This document shows positions 9,277 through 19,472 of a stretch of DNA of 64,000 nucleotides, piece after piece (within the stretch, counting starts at the first letter, position 1; each line of letters begins with the position of its first letter). The position numbers and the translations under genes are program-made. This stretch comes from Moritella viscosa. Its GTDB lineage: Bacteria; Pseudomonadota; Gammaproteobacteria; Enterobacterales; Moritellaceae. A model generated the notes under the pieces. That model worked only from the letters and a program-made list of their open reading frames with translations. It did no database searches and was not told the DNA's origin. The stretch is taken from NCBI GenBank assembly GCA_000953735.1, contig LN554852.1:2677846-2741845 (forward strand), in the 5' to 3' direction.

Positions 9277-11709
9277 ATGCAAACTGCCAAAGATCTTTTT
9301 TCATATCCAAAATTTCAGAATCGGGTGACAAAACCCGCTCCATTTTTGCCAATGACACGTGCAGAGATGGACAAGCTCGGTTGGGATAGCTGTGACGTTA
9401 TTGTTGTTACAGGTGACGCATATATCGATCACCCAAGTTTTGGTATGGCTATTATCGGCAGAACCTTAGAAGCACAAGGCTTTCGTGTCGGCATTATCTC
9501 TCAACCCGACTGGGAAAGTGCAGAACCGTTTAAAGAGCTAGGTCGCCCGAATCTATTTTTCGGCGTAACTTCCGGTAACATGGATTCGATGATTAACCGT
9601 TATACCTCGGATCTCAAATTACGTCATGATGATGCTTATACACCAGGTGACATCGGCGGAAAACGCCCTGACCGTGCCGTATTAGTTTACACTCAACGCT
9701 GTAAGCAAGCATTTAAAGATGTACCTGTCGTTATTGGTGGTATTGAAGCCAGTTTACGCCGTATTGCGCACTATGATTATTGGTCAGATAAAGTACGTGG
9801 TTCAGTGCTACCTGACTCAAAAGCCGATATGCTGATTTACGGTAATGCAGAACGCCCATTAATCCAAGTGGCACATCGTCTTGCAAGTGGCGAATCAATT
9901 AAAGACATTCGAGATGTTCGTGGTACAGGCGTGATGCTAAAAGAACCACTACCAACTTGGAAAGGTATTGACTCACGAACACTCGATACTCCAGGCAAGA
10001 TTGAACCAATTATCAGCCCTTACACTGAAATTGATGAAACCTGTTCTAAACAAGATAATGAACAGGTGATTGATAATTCTGATGCAGATGTGGCGAAACC
10101 TATAGTAATGCAGGCGCCTAAGCAGATGCCTTGGCACGAAACTTATATTCGCCTGCCTGACATGGAAACAGTGAAAAAAGACAAAATGTTATACGCACAT
10201 ACCTCACGTGTATTCCATCAAGAAACAAACCCTGTTTCATCTCGTGCCTTGATCCAAAAACACGGTGCGCGTGAAGTATGGTTAAATCCACCAGCAACTC
10301 CACTAGCAGAAGGTGAGATGGATGGTGTATTCGATTTAGAATACGCGCGTCTGCCACATCCAAGTTATGGTGATGAGAAGATCCCTGCATACGATATGAT
10401 CAAAACATCGATCAATATTATGCGTGGCTGTTTTGGCGGTTGCTCTTTCTGCTCAATTACCGAACATGAAGGACGTGTAATTCAAAGTCGTTCGGAAGAC
10501 TCTATTGTCAAAGAAATGGAAGCAATCCGCGATAAAGTGCCTGGTTTTACCGGTGTTATTTCCGATCTTGGTGGACCTACAGCAAACATGTATAAGCTGG
10601 GCTGTATGAGTGCAAAAGCGGAAGCAACTTGTCGCCGCCTTTCGTGTATCTTCCCAGCAATTTGTACGCACATGGACACAGACCATACACCTACAATCGA
10701 TCTCTACCGTCGCGCACGTAAAGTTCCGGGTATTAAAAAGATCTTGATTGCATCAGGTGTACGTTATGATTTAGCGATTGAAGATCCTCGTTACGTGAAA
10801 GAATTAGTAGAACATCACGTCGGCGGTTACTTGAAAATTGCGCCTGAGCATACCGAAAAGTCACCACTTGATATCATGATGAAGCCAGGTATGGGCACGT
10901 ACGATAGGTTTAAAGAAATGTTTGATCGTTTCTCTGCTGAAGCTGGCAAGAAACAATACCTCATTCCTTACTTTATCTCTGCACACCCAGGGACGAATGA
11001 CAAAGACATGCTGACGTTAGCCTTATGGTTAAAACAGTATAAGTTTAAGCTTGATCAAGTACAAAACTTCTACCCTTCACCACTTGCTAATGCAACAGCC
11101 GTGTATCACACAGAGCTTAACTCATTACATAAAGTACGTGAAACAGATGAAAAAGTCGTTGTGCCTAAAGGTGCCCGTCAACGTCGTCTGCACAAAGCGC
11201 TTTTACGCTATCACGATCCAGCTAACTGGCCACAAATTCGCGAGTACCTGCTTAAAACAGGTAACCGTCATCTGATTGGTCGCGGTCCAAAACACTTGGT
11301 ACCACCAGAAAGCTTAGCTGAAAAACAAGCAATACAAGCGAAGGCGAAACCACACTTAGGTAAAGGTGGTGCTAACAGTAAGAGCAAGCCGAATACCAGT
11401 AATAAAGGTGTTAAGCAACAACGTGCAGAACCAGGTACTAAGCAGTTCACTAATGCGTTAACTAAACACACAGGTCTTGCTCCACAAGAAGGTGTTGGCA
11501 TTAACGAGAACGGTAATAAAGGCGGTAACAAACCTAACCGTAAAAAACCCACTGTAGGTGGCAATAACAGCACCAACGGTAGTAAAAATGCGAATGGTAG
11601 TGTTAAAGGCGGTGGATTCAAGAAGCCATCAGGCAGCCGTCCAAGCGCTAACAAGTCAGCAAATAAAGGTGGTCAAGGGCAGCAAGCTAAACGCAGTAAC
11701 AAACGTTAA
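9277..11709 (+). CDS. ygiQ: YgiQ-family radical SAM protein with long basic tail
   Basis: The 810-residue protein follows the YgiQ family throughout: [20 protein letters not shown] at the N-terminus, [20 protein letters not shown], and the radical-SAM cysteines in [13 protein letters not shown] (C385, C389, C392; CxxxCxxC). A B12-binding-like N-terminal domain precedes the SAM barrel. The function of YgiQ is unknown. I chose ATG 9277 because the family begins near the DLFSYPKF segment and an AAGAG site precedes it; a TTG at 9244 would add 11 residues without support. From about residue 690 the protein becomes a low-complexity tail of Lys, Gly, Asn, Ser and Arg, probably disordered and perhaps RNA-binding. 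Confidence 0.93.
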   Translation: MQTAKDLFSYPKFQNRVTKPAPFLPMTRAEMDKLGWDSCDVIVVTGDAYIDHPSFGMAIIGRTLEAQGFRVGIISQPDWESAEPFKELGRPNLFFGVTSGNMDSMINRYTSDLKLRHDDAYTPGDIGGKRPDRAVLVYTQRCKQAFKDVPVVIGGIEASLRRIAHYDYWSDKVRGSVLPDSKADMLIYGNAERPLIQVAHRLASGESIKDIRDVRGTGVMLKEPLPTWKGIDSRTLDTPGKIEPIISPYTEIDETCSKQDNEQVIDNSDADVAKPIVMQAPKQMPWHETYIRLPDMETVKKDKMLYAHTSRVFHQETNPVSSRALIQKHGAREVWLNPPATPLAEGEMDGVFDLEYARLPHPSYGDEKIPAYDMIKTSINIMRGCFGGCSFCSITEHEGRVIQSRSEDSIVKEMEAIRDKVPGFTGVISDLGGPTANMYKLGCMSAKAEATCRRLSCIFPAICTHMDTDHTPTIDLYRRARKVPGIKKILIASGVRYDLAIEDPRYVKELVEHHVGGYLKIAPEHTEKSPLDIMMKPGMGTYDRFKEMFDRFSAEAGKKQYLIPYFISAHPGTNDKDMLTLALWLKQYKFKLDQVQNFYPSPLANATAVYHTELNSLHKVRETDEKVVVPKGARQRRLHKALLRYHDPANWPQIREYLLKTGNRHLIGRGPKHLVPPESLAEKQAIQAKAKPHLGKGGANSKSKPNTSNKGVKQQRAEPGTKQFTNALTKHTGLAPQEGVGINENGNKGGNKPNRKKPTVGGNNSTNGSKNANGSVKGGGFKKPSGSRPSANKSANKGGQGQQAKRSNKR

Positions 11710-11750
11710 GCATTAACGCACTTATTGCCTAAGTTAAATATGTAAATACT

Positions 11751-11784
11751 AAAGGGTAAAATGTTTATACATTTTACCCTTTTT
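11751..11784 (+). terminator. Rho-independent terminator of ygiQ
   Basis: A perfect 13-bp stem (AAAGGGTAAAATG paired with its complement) with a 5-base loop is followed by TTTTT. It lies 42 bases after the ygiQ stop. Confidence 0.9.
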
Positions 11785-11932
11785 CTATTCACCACCCACC
11801 GGCCAAAACGTCATGATTTCTTTTACTGAGCTTATCTCGTAACCCGTCATTAAAATAATTAACAACTATAATTAAAGCTCCTAAACATTATTAATAAATG
11901 TATTAGCGCATTAACCGCTAGGGAGGTTGATT

Positions 11933-12451
11933 ATGCTTATGCGAAAAATCACCCACTATTTAGATCAGGCTTATATAAACTACCAAAGCGATCATCACCC
12001 ACCCGGTTATACTGCGCAGCATGTGGCTGAATTAAGTAAAACCAATGGTATGTCTTTTGCCAAAACTGTCATTATTACCGCAGATACAAGACTCGTTATG
12101 ATTGTGATGCCCGCACCCTACACCATTGATTTTGATAATATTGCTTTATCTATTGGCGCCCGTTATGTCAATTTAGCTTATGAACATCAGTTCAGTAGCA
12201 TGTTTCCAGATTGCGAAACAGGTGCAATGCCACCTTTTGGTCATTTGTTCAGTATGCCGGTTTATATTTCAGAGACATTAATAAAACAAGACGAGATCAG
12301 TTTTAACGCAGGTGATCATTCTGAAACCATTAAAATGAAAACAACAGATCTAATTGACTTAGTACAACCAATAATAATTAGCTGTGGGTTTAACAAAGCA
12401 GGTAGTGGTTATCATCATGAACATGCTAGACAAGGTAAATTAAGGCATTAA
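11933..12451 (+). CDS. YbaK/ProX-type aminoacyl-tRNA deacylase-like protein
   Basis: The 172-residue protein has the YbaK/EbsC/prolyl-tRNA-editing fold. It shows GYTAQHVAELSKTNGMSFAKTVII with the conserved Lys of the editing pocket near residue 45, LVMIVMPAPYTIDF, and the glycine-rich ETGAMPPFGHLFSMPVY segment that shapes the binding pocket. Such proteins hydrolyse mischarged tRNAs, or small-molecule aminoacyl esters. I set the start at ATG 11933, six bases after GGGAGG; ATG 11939 is an alternative, and an upstream in-frame TTG overlaps the ribosome-binding site. The next small gene follows after 45 bases. Confidence 0.82.
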   Translation: MLMRKITHYLDQAYINYQSDHHPPGYTAQHVAELSKTNGMSFAKTVIITADTRLVMIVMPAPYTIDFDNIALSIGARYVNLAYEHQFSSMFPDCETGAMPPFGHLFSMPVYISETLIKQDEISFNAGDHSETIKMKTTDLIDLVQPIIISCGFNKAGSGYHHEHARQGKLRH

Positions 12452-12496
12452 AAACACGTTAAGTATTCCCATTAAACACCAGAGGAACTCTAAGTT

Positions 12497-12778
12497 ATGA
12501 GAATTAGCGGCGCGTTATTAGCAAGTTCAGAAAGTACATTAGCTAAAATAAAAGGCCAATCCGATTGGCGACAAGAAGTGGATGCTCTTGAGTCAAACTC
12601 TGATGAGAAAGCAATTATAGATATTATCACCGCCAATATAGTGCTCACGATTCAATGCAGCGGTATCACAATGATTGGCGAGCTATACAAAAACATCAAC
12701 GCCTATGCTCAAGACGCATCACAACACATTAGCATTGATGTGGACAATGTCATTTACCAGGTGATGCGCAATCTATAG
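12497..12778 (+). CDS. Small hypothetical protein
   Basis: This 93-residue soluble protein is preceded by AGAGGAACT, a reasonable ribosome-binding site. It opens MRISGALLASSESTLAK, has an acidic middle (DALESNSDEKA), and predicted helices to the end; it contains one cysteine. I do not recognise the family. It follows the YbaK-like gene in the same direction and converges with the AhpD-like gene 8 bases later, with no terminator between them. Confidence 0.6.
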   Translation: MRISGALLASSESTLAKIKGQSDWRQEVDALESNSDEKAIIDIITANIVLTIQCSGITMIGELYKNINAYAQDASQHISIDVDNVIYQVMRNL

Positions 12779-12785
12779 GCTTAAA

Positions 12786-13094
12786 CTATAGCTTTTCATC
12801 AGCCCAACTCAACGCAGCCATAACACAGGGAAAACCCAACGTGCAGGTTAGCAACAGTAATGCATGGCGAATCTCATCAATGCTCGCCCCGGCTTCTAGC
12901 GCTCTTTTGGCATGGCTATGAACAGCACCTTCTGAACGAATGGCTGCGGCGGCAGCTAATTGGATTAACTGTGCGGTTTTTTCATCTATTGGTCCTGACT
13001 GTTTAGCCTCTTTACCAAGTGATTCGACAGCATTAATCAACTGTGGGTGTCTTTTTTTTATTTTCAGGTATTGAGCGGACGGATTTGTAGCCAT
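12786..13094 (-). CDS. Carboxymuconolactone decarboxylase / AhpD-like protein
   Basis: The 102-residue all-helical protein contains IRSEGAVHSHAKRALEAGAS then EIRHALLLL, which is the CMD signature (E-x4-H-x3-A) of the AhpD superfamily. The CxxC redox pair of true AhpD is absent at its usual place; there are only C94 and C86-like residues in the tail LLTCTLGFPC. It could be a small decarboxylase-like or peroxidase-partner protein, and the substrate is unknown. It is a single gene. Confidence 0.8.
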   Translation of the reverse strand: MATNPSAQYLKIKKRHPQLINAVESLGKEAKQSGPIDEKTAQLIQLAAAAAIRSEGAVHSHAKRALEAGASIDEIRHALLLLTCTLGFPCVMAALSWADEKL

Positions 13095-13276
13095 AAATTA
13101 ATCCTATATTTAGCCAGAGAATAATCATGTGTTTATTATGATTGGTATCACTACTAAATTAGTTCAAAATGCAAAAAAAGCTAAACCCTTTATACTTAAA
13201 AAGTATTACAGTAGATTAGCTTATAGCTTAGCGGCCGCTAATTATGGACTTTCTGGGAGAATAAATAAATGGTCTA

Positions 13277-13810
13277 TTATTTCGATTTTGGGCGAAACGG
13301 TTTAATCACCGATTCATCACACTCAAGAAAAGGACCGTCCATCAAATCAATACAATAAGGGATAGCTGGAAAGACAGCATCTAAACATTCACGGATTGAT
13401 TTTGGTTTGCCCGGCAAGTTAACGATTAATGAATCTGCACGCAAACCCGCAGTTTGACGAGAAAGAATTGCCGTTGGAACAAACTTGAGCGATTCAGCAC
13501 GCATTAGCTCACCAAATCCTGGCATCATACGGTCGCAAACAGCTTCTGTCGCTTCTGGCGTTACGTCACGCTTAGCGGGGCCTGTGCCTCCCGTAGTCAC
13601 AATCAAACTACAGTTTTTCTCATCGGCCATTTTGATCAATGTTGCTTCAATTATATCTTGCTCATCAGGAATAACTTCATAAACAGGCTCCCACTCGGAA
13701 GTCAGGTACTCATTCAATACAGAGATAATGGCTTTGCCGGAAAGATCTTCATAAATGCCAGCACTGGCTCTATCACTTACTGTCACAATACCTATTTTAG
13801 CTTTAGTCAT
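13277..13810 (-). CDS. mogA: Molybdopterin adenylyltransferase MogA
   Basis: The 177-residue protein begins KIGIVTVSDRASAGIYEDLS and contains LIVTTGGTGPAKRDVTPEAT, the nucleotide and molybdopterin-binding signature of MogA/MoaB. RQTAGLRADSLIVNLPGKP follows, with the NLPG loop. It adenylates molybdopterin before molybdenum insertion by MoeA. MogA is usually about 195 residues in enterobacteria; the shorter size here matches marine relatives. ATG 13810 has GGAA eight bases upstream. mobB, another molybdenum-cofactor gene, lies 24 kb away. Confidence 0.92.
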   Translation of the reverse strand: MTKAKIGIVTVSDRASAGIYEDLSGKAIISVLNEYLTSEWEPVYEVIPDEQDIIEATLIKMADEKNCSLIVTTGGTGPAKRDVTPEATEAVCDRMMPGFGELMRAESLKFVPTAILSRQTAGLRADSLIVNLPGKPKSIRECLDAVFPAIPYCIDLMDGPFLECDESVIKPFRPKSK

Positions 13811-14008
13811 GTTTATTCCATATGCATATTTAACATCTAATTTAATAAACTAATATTAACCTAAACAAGCGATTGTGTAAAACCAAGCACTTGATCTACC
13901 GCAAGCTATAGTAGGCTCACAGATAAGACTGTATTGTCGCCAGCTTCACTTAGCCACAATACAGATTATCACGAGGTATTAGTCAACAAATTTGACTTGT
14001 TAGGATTT

Positions 14009-15235
14009 TTACTTAACGTAAAAACGCGGATTAGCTGAACCCCATAATGTATAAAGTTCTGGGAAGATTAGGTCCGCATTTTTTTCCATTTCAGAAATCG
14101 TAATTCGTTCTTTGTTGTCAGCACCAAAAAGCGTTACTTCTTGCCCAGGAAAAACACCTTGAATATCTGTAACATCGACCATAGTTGTATTCATTGATGT
14201 CATACCAACAACTTTCGCTCGTTGGCCATTAATAATCACTTCACTTTTATTACCCATCTTACGAGGATAACCATCAGAGTAGCCAACAGGTAAGTTTGCT
14301 AGGATACTTGCACGTTTAACGGTATAAGTACTGTCATAACCAACTGTTTGACCTTCAGGCAGGTGATGAATCGACGCTATACGTGTTTTAAACGACACAA
14401 TTGAAGGGTATTCTAGATTAGTTGGTAAATCACCATAAAAAACGCCACCAGGTCTTACCATGTCAAGCTGTGCTTCTTTCACATTAAGCGCTGTATAAGA
14501 GTTTGCAGCATGCAAAAGAATATCATCTCGATTTAGCGATGCATTCTGTATTAACCAAGCACTATGCTGCTTAAATCCCACCAACTTATCACGGATATAT
14601 TCCGCATCGTAATTAGGAAAATGAGTCATAATTCCAACTACTTCAATACCTTTTGATGTGGCGATAGCTACGGCCTCCTGCTTACCTGCTGCAGATGACA
14701 TATCAATACCGTTTCTTCCCATACCACCATCATTTAATGCGATATGAATCTTAGTCGATTTACCTGTTTTTTCATAAAGTGCTGCCAATTGTGCCGCTTG
14801 ATTTTCACTACCAATTAACTCTTCAATATTCAGTTCTAAACTCTGTTTAATTTCATCTATACTCGCAGAACGGACACGCATAAGCTGACCATCAAAACCA
14901 CTTGATCGAACCAATCGAGCTTCAGCATTACTCGTAATAGCAATGCATGGTATCTCCTGAGCGATAACCGTTGGCATCAGACCACGGATCCCATTTCCAT
15001 ATGCATCTGCCTTCATAACAGCACAAATCTTAGTACCGGGTTTAATATGCTTTTTAAACTGTTGAATATTTTGTTCAAACTGGCCTAAATTTATCTCTAA
15101 CCAAGAATTAGATTGCTGGATCTCTTGTCGAGACGGAATAGGATCATCTAATAATAATGGGGCTGAGGTGGTTAAAAACGACGGAAACAAAAGAGAAGCG
15201 ATTGATAAAGATAGTAATGATTTTTTAAACGTCAC
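14009..15235 (-). CDS. bsr: Periplasmic broad-spectrum amino-acid racemase
   Basis: The 408-residue protein has a signal peptide ([20 protein letters not shown], cleavage after about residue 24), then an alanine-racemase fold. The PLP lysine is K75 in [13 protein letters not shown]71 and C97 match the disulfide-forming pair known from Vibrio BsrV-type racemases, and the Arg-Asn of GMGRNGIDM matches the broad-specificity fingerprint rather than housekeeping Alr. It probably racemises several amino acids (such as Met, Leu, Lys) in the periplasm to D-forms that edit peptidoglycan or are released. It starts with GTG 15235 after AGGA. It is 49 bases downstream of a chemoreceptor gene in the same direction. 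Confidence 0.85.
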   Translation of the reverse strand: MTFKKSLLSLSIASLLFPSFLTTSAPLLLDDPIPSRQEIQQSNSWLEINLGQFEQNIQQFKKHIKPGTKICAVMKADAYGNGIRGLMPTVIAQEIPCIAITSNAEARLVRSSGFDGQLMRVRSASIDEIKQSLELNIEELIGSENQAAQLAALYEKTGKSTKIHIALNDGGMGRNGIDMSSAAGKQEAVAIATSKGIEVVGIMTHFPNYDAEYIRDKLVGFKQHSAWLIQNASLNRDDILLHAANSYTALNVKEAQLDMVRPGGVFYGDLPTNLEYPSIVSFKTRIASIHHLPEGQTVGYDSTYTVKRASILANLPVGYSDGYPRKMGNKSEVIINGQRAKVVGMTSMNTTMVDVTDIQGVFPGQEVTLFGADNKERITISEMEKNADLIFPELYTLWGSANPRFYVK

Positions 15236-15256
15236 AAGGAGTCCTATATAAATAAG

Positions 15257-15274
15257 GCCCTCAGGAACGAGGGC
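15257..15274 (-). terminator. Small GC hairpin between chemoreceptor and racemase
   Basis: A 6-bp stem GCCCTC/GAGGGC with a 6-base loop lies in the 49-base gap. Read leftward it is followed by TTATTTATATAGG, only a partial T tract. It may be a weak attenuator rather than a full terminator. Confidence 0.45.
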
Positions 15275-15284
15275 ATAAAGTTAA

Positions 15285-16913
15285 CTAAAGTTTGAAACGT
15301 CCCATTGCATCTTGTAATGTTAGAGATAACTGGCTGAGTTCTCGACATGACTCTGCCATTTTTTCTGCGCCATTAGCTGCATCCTGAGAAGTAACATGAA
15401 TATTTTCTACGTTTCTACTTAGCTCATCAGCAACACAGTCTTGCTCACTACATGCACTCGCAATTTGCGCACCCATATCAGCTATATGTGCAATGGATTC
15501 TTCGATTGATAACATCAATTGTTGCGAATTCACACCTTGATCAACACATGTTTCGATACTAGCACGAGAACGAGCAGTCGCATCACTGGCATCTTTAGAC
15601 ATTAGCTGTAGTTTTTCAATAATGACCGTGATTTCTCCGGTTGAAGCTTGTGTACGTCCAGCAAGAGTTCGCACTTCATCAGCGACAACAGCAAAACCTC
15701 GACCTGATTCACCGGCTCGTGCAGCTTCAATCGCAGCATTCAACGCCAATAAATTAGTCTGTTCAGCTATATCTCGAATAACGTCTACTACAACATTAAT
15801 TTGTCTAGACTGCTGCTCTAATTCAGAAACAGAATCACCGGCTAAACCAACAAGATTAGCCACTTCTTGAATGGAATTAACCATATCTTCATTATTACGC
15901 GCACCTGTTTTTGATTTATCATTCGCGCTAGATGCCTGAGAAGCTGATTGCTCAGTATTATTTGCCACCTCTGCCACAGCCGCTTTCATTTCTGTCATTG
16001 CTGTTGCGACTTGGGTGATTTGACATTGCTGATCTTTCATTCCATCCGAAGATGAATTGGAAACAAGGCTAATATCTCCAACCGCATTACTCAATTTAGT
16101 CACTGCAGAGATAATCTCATGAATCAGTTGACGTAGATTACTTTGCATTTTAAGTGATGCATCGGCCAAAGTACCTAATTCATCATTACCAATACATTCT
16201 CGATCTAGCTTTTGTGCTAAATTACCATTTGCAATTGCGTTGGCTTGCTCAACGACTAATTTAAGAGGGCCACAAATGAGTCGTGTCAACATCATCGTCA
16301 TCACAACCATAAGCACCAAAATCGTGATATTACCGATAATAGATGTAGTGTTTAAACTCATCACCGAATTCAAAATTGAATCACGATTCAGATCCATTGC
16401 TTCTTTTAGGATCTCTAGAATTTTATTAATATCTGATTCAATACTTTCAAATTGAGCAAGAGATTGTGTCAATATTGGATATGCGGCAGTATTCTCCATC
16501 GCAAGCATTTTATTGTTAAACTGGTCCATACGTGAAACATACTGATTCCAATTATTCATCAACCGGTTGAATGTTCTAGCCTCTTCACCCGGCCACACTG
16601 TTTTACCATAAGCAGCCAAGCCTACTTCGATTGTTTTAAGAACCTGTTTATTACGTTGGATAGACTGTTCTATCTTGATTTTATCTTGAAGAGGAATCAT
16701 AGCAAATTGACTACGACGCAGAAGAGACATTTTATCGCGTATTTCATCCACTTCAAATACAGCGGGTAAAGTATCATCGGTGTAGTTCAGCAGCTCACCC
16801 TTGATCTTTCCTAGCTCAGTAATAAGGAATAGGCCTAGCGCCAAATTGATCATTGCAATAATCGTAAAAGCAAGGGCGATTTTCTTGCCTATCGAAAGGT
16901 TTTTAGCAAACAT
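15285..16913 (-). CDS. Methyl-accepting chemotaxis protein
   Basis: The 542-residue receptor has a membrane segment at about residues 11-30, a helical periplasmic four-helix-bundle sensor (about 31-190), a second membrane segment (about 190-212), a HAMP domain, and a cytoplasmic coiled coil. The signalling tip contains [20 protein letters not shown] and [15 protein letters not shown], the near-invariant CheA/CheW-binding hairpin. It ends AMGRFKL with no C-terminal CheR-docking pentapeptide. The ligand is unknown. Downstream in the same direction is a periplasmic racemase, and divergent upstream is a C4-dicarboxylate carrier, both of which suggest amino or organic acid sensing as an inference only. 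Confidence 0.93.
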   Translation of the reverse strand: MFAKNLSIGKKIALAFTIIAMINLALGLFLITELGKIKGELLNYTDDTLPAVFEVDEIRDKMSLLRRSQFAMIPLQDKIKIEQSIQRNKQVLKTIEVGLAAYGKTVWPGEEARTFNRLMNNWNQYVSRMDQFNNKMLAMENTAAYPILTQSLAQFESIESDINKILEILKEAMDLNRDSILNSVMSLNTTSIIGNITILVLMVVMTMMLTRLICGPLKLVVEQANAIANGNLAQKLDRECIGNDELGTLADASLKMQSNLRQLIHEIISAVTKLSNAVGDISLVSNSSSDGMKDQQCQITQVATAMTEMKAAVAEVANNTEQSASQASSANDKSKTGARNNEDMVNSIQEVANLVGLAGDSVSELEQQSRQINVVVDVIRDIAEQTNLLALNAAIEAARAGESGRGFAVVADEVRTLAGRTQASTGEITVIIEKLQLMSKDASDATARSRASIETCVDQGVNSQQLMLSIEESIAHIADMGAQIASACSEQDCVADELSRNVENIHVTSQDAANGAEKMAESCRELSQLSLTLQDAMGRFKL

Positions 16914-17409
16914 AAGTGAATTACCTTAAATATACATTTCTATAACCAACAATATTTTATATGTATGAAGGATGAGAAATTGTATGTCGAAAACAGTGCA
17001 AGCTACCACCTAGATAAACGGTTAACAATAGCAACGCTTACATTTCTTTACACAATACAAAAACCGATCAGATAGCAGCCATCTTCAGTATCAATTTTCA
17101 GCACAAACATCTGGGAATACTCCAATTTATGATATCTATACGATAGTTTATATATTTATAAAACTAACTGATTGACAAAAACAAAATACTGAAAGAAACA
17201 TGATGTTCACATCGCCCCCCCACGAAAACACCAATATAACAACACCTCGTTAACACGAAAATAAAACCCTGTTTTAGATCATTAATTATGTTGTTAGCAA
17301 TCGTCTTAACCACCCTTTTTAGGTACCTTGTCGATTGTGATATCTAAAGATTATCTTAAATATCAAACAATTTATTACTCACTCTTAACACAATAAAAAG
17401 GGTATTTTC
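16914..17409. other. 496-base divergent intergenic region
   Basis: This AT-rich stretch separates the chemoreceptor and dcuC-like genes and must hold promoters for both. I see no coding frame of note and no convincing FNR, CRP or NarL site. A C7 run occurs at 17215-17221. TTGTGATATCTAAAGAT near 17335 is only a half-match to a CRP/FNR palindrome. Confidence 0.5.
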
Positions 17410-18777
17410 ATGTTGGAATTATTTGTTGGCCTAGCTGTAACGATCGCAGTAGGCTATTTCATCGTCAAAGAATACAAAGCCGCAGGTGTGTTACTCACCG
17501 CAGGTATTACACTACTCATTATAACGGGCTTACTTGGCAAGCAAATTCTCCCCTCAAGCATAGCAAGCACAGGGAATACCATTACAGACTCATTAGAATT
17601 TGTTAAATACATGCTTCAATATCGAGGTGGCGGCTTAGGCATGCAAATTATGCTGTTATGTGGTTTTGCAGCTTACATGACTAAGATTGATGCGAACAAT
17701 GTTGTTGTTAAACAATTTTCAAAACCATTATCATTTATCAAATCACCTTATACCCTACTTGTCGCGGCCTATATTGTTGCTTGCTTAATGTCACTAGCCG
17801 TAAGCTCTGCAACTGGTCTTGGCGTGTTACTCATGGCAACCTTATTCCCAATGATGACAGCAATGGGGATATCTCGACCAGCCGCCGTTGCTGTTTGTGC
17901 ATCACCTGCTGCTATTATTTTGTCACCAACGTCTGGCGATGTTGTTGTCGCAGCCGAAAAATCTGGATTACCACTGCATGTATTTTCTGTGGAAACCGTA
18001 TTACCCGTATCAATCTGTGCCATTATTGTGATGGCCGCTGCGGCATTTTTCTGGAATCGTTATTTAGACAAAAAAGAAAATACGCCAATGGAAAAAACAG
18101 ACATATCAGAAATAACAGTAACTGCACCAAGTTATTATTCCATCCTGCCATTTCTGCCTATTGTCGGTGTCTTTGTATTTAACGGTTCAACAGTTAAAGG
18201 ACTAGAGCTTGATATCTACACAATCGTAGTATTATCAATTTTCATTAGTGCAGTTATCGATTTTATTACTAAACGATTAGATGGGAAGGCTACTTTAGAG
18301 GACTTGGAGTCTTGCTATGAAGGTATGGCGGATGCTTTTAAAGGTGTCGTCATGCTATTAGTTGCTGCTGGAGTCTTTGCTCAGGGCTTGATGTCGATTG
18401 GTGCTATTGATAATTTAATCGGCCTTGCGGAGGCAGCAGGTGCAGGCGGATTTGCATTAATGCTAATTTTAACAGGTCTCACTGTAGCGGCAGCAATAGC
18501 AACAGGCTCAGGCAACGCTCCTTTTTATGCATTTGTTGAACTTGCTCCTACACTGGCCGGTAAAATGGGCTTAAATCCAGCGTTCTTAATTATCCCGATG
18601 TTACAAGCATCGAACCTTGGTCGTACTGTTTCACCGGTAGCGGGTGTCATTGTCGCGACAAGTGGCATGGGGAAAATCAGCCCATTTGAAGTTGTTAAAC
18701 GAACATCAGTACCCGTATTAGCAGGTCTAATTACCGTTATTGCAGGGACTATGGTACTTGTTCCTATGTATGCTTAG
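17410..18777 (+). CDS. DcuC-family C4-dicarboxylate transporter
   Basis: The 455-residue integral membrane protein has about a dozen hydrophobic segments from the first residues on. The opening LELFVGLAVTIAVGYFIVKE, the loop ASPAAIILSPTSGD, and the C-terminal ATGSGNAPFYAFVELAP are characteristic of DcuC carriers (461 residues in E. coli), which export succinate or exchange it for other C4-dicarboxylates under anaerobic conditions. An N-terminal/C-terminal internal repeat of the fold is implied by two SxTG/GSGN-type loops. It is a single gene, ended by a hairpin 30 bases on. The exact substrate is family inference. Confidence 0.88.
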   Translation: MLELFVGLAVTIAVGYFIVKEYKAAGVLLTAGITLLIITGLLGKQILPSSIASTGNTITDSLEFVKYMLQYRGGGLGMQIMLLCGFAAYMTKIDANNVVVKQFSKPLSFIKSPYTLLVAAYIVACLMSLAVSSATGLGVLLMATLFPMMTAMGISRPAAVAVCASPAAIILSPTSGDVVVAAEKSGLPLHVFSVETVLPVSICAIIVMAAAAFFWNRYLDKKENTPMEKTDISEITVTAPSYYSILPFLPIVGVFVFNGSTVKGLELDIYTIVVLSIFISAVIDFITKRLDGKATLEDLESCYEGMADAFKGVVMLLVAAGVFAQGLMSIGAIDNLIGLAEAAGAGGFALMLILTGLTVAAAIATGSGNAPFYAFVELAPTLAGKMGLNPAFLIIPMLQASNLGRTVSPVAGVIVATSGMGKISPFEVVKRTSVPVLAGLITVIAGTMVLVPMYA

Positions 18778-18808
18778 CTTGAAATTTTCATAAAAAACAA
18801 GATTATCA

Positions 18809-18837
18809 AAAGGCTAGGATTAAAAAACCTAGCCTTT
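18809..18837. terminator. Bidirectional terminator between dcuC-like and cupin genes
   Basis: A perfect 10-bp stem (AAAGGCTAGG with CCTAGCCTTT) encloses a 9-base A-rich loop. It lies between convergent genes. Confidence 0.8.
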
Positions 18838-18845
18838 GACTTTAA

Positions 18846-19265
18846 TTATTTATGCTTAATCGTTAAAGGCTCCCCTTCAATACCCGCATAAAAAACAACA
18901 ATTTCAGCTGGTACATCACCTTTATTTATTCCGTAGTGCCATTTGTTAATAACTTCAACAAGAGTGTCCCCCGCTTTAAGTTCCAAAATCTCATCGTCTT
19001 GTGTTACAACAGTTAATTCACCACTCACTAAATAACCTGCATTAATAACTGGATGCTCATGCAAAGGCAGCTGAACCCCTGGTGCAATATCAATTTTTAA
19101 GATAGTGACTTCCGGCTTTCCCTTTGGATAACTTGGAAGTACAGAGCCATCCCAGCTCGTCGTGGACTTAGCTAATACATCCACGGTAATAGGTTTTGTC
19201 TCATTTGCCGTTACATTCCCTACGACTAAAAGCGTTAAACATAAGCCACTAATTAAGCTTTTCAT
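18846..19265 (-). CDS. Exported small cupin-domain protein
   Basis: The 139-residue protein has a clear signal peptide (MKSLISGLCLTLLVVGNVTA, cut near residue 21) and one cupin barrel. Metal-ligand motifs are LPLHEHPVINAGYLVSGELT near residue 70 and a second half with INKWHYGINKG near 110. Single-domain periplasmic cupins of this kind have no settled function. GGGAA precedes the ATG. It stands alone between two terminators or promoters. Confidence 0.8.
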   Translation of the reverse strand: MKSLISGLCLTLLVVGNVTANETKPITVDVLAKSTTSWDGSVLPSYPKGKPEVTILKIDIAPGVQLPLHEHPVINAGYLVSGELTVVTQDDEILELKAGDTLVEVINKWHYGINKGDVPAEIVVFYAGIEGEPLTIKHK

Positions 19266-19472
19266 AAATTCCCTGTATTATCTAATTGATACTGAAGTTC
19301 ATCTCCATCTCTTATTTAATTACCTTATAATAAGTTCAAGCAATTATTAATCAGTATTACACTCCCTTACAACTGTATAATTATCACACACATATAATAT
19401 AATCATGGATCAATTAAATTTGTTAGAATAGGCACATCCATTTAATTTCAGTAAACATTAGGATAAATAAAA

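Noticed and set aside
11268-11654. Long reverse-strand frame opposite the ygiQ tail
   Set aside because: It is the complement of a low-complexity Lys/Gly/Asn tail and encodes a Leu/Pro-rich artefact; the forward frame is clearly the gene.
13222-13240. GCGGCCGC and nearby repeats as possible integration or attachment site
   Set aside because: Only isolated rare-cutter-like octamers occur (also near 23062 and 42230); no flanking repeats, integrase or tRNA junction.
17222-17409. Possible CRP/FNR site upstream of the DcuC-like gene
   Set aside because: TTGTGATATCTAAAGAT matches only one half of the palindrome; the second half is too weak to claim.
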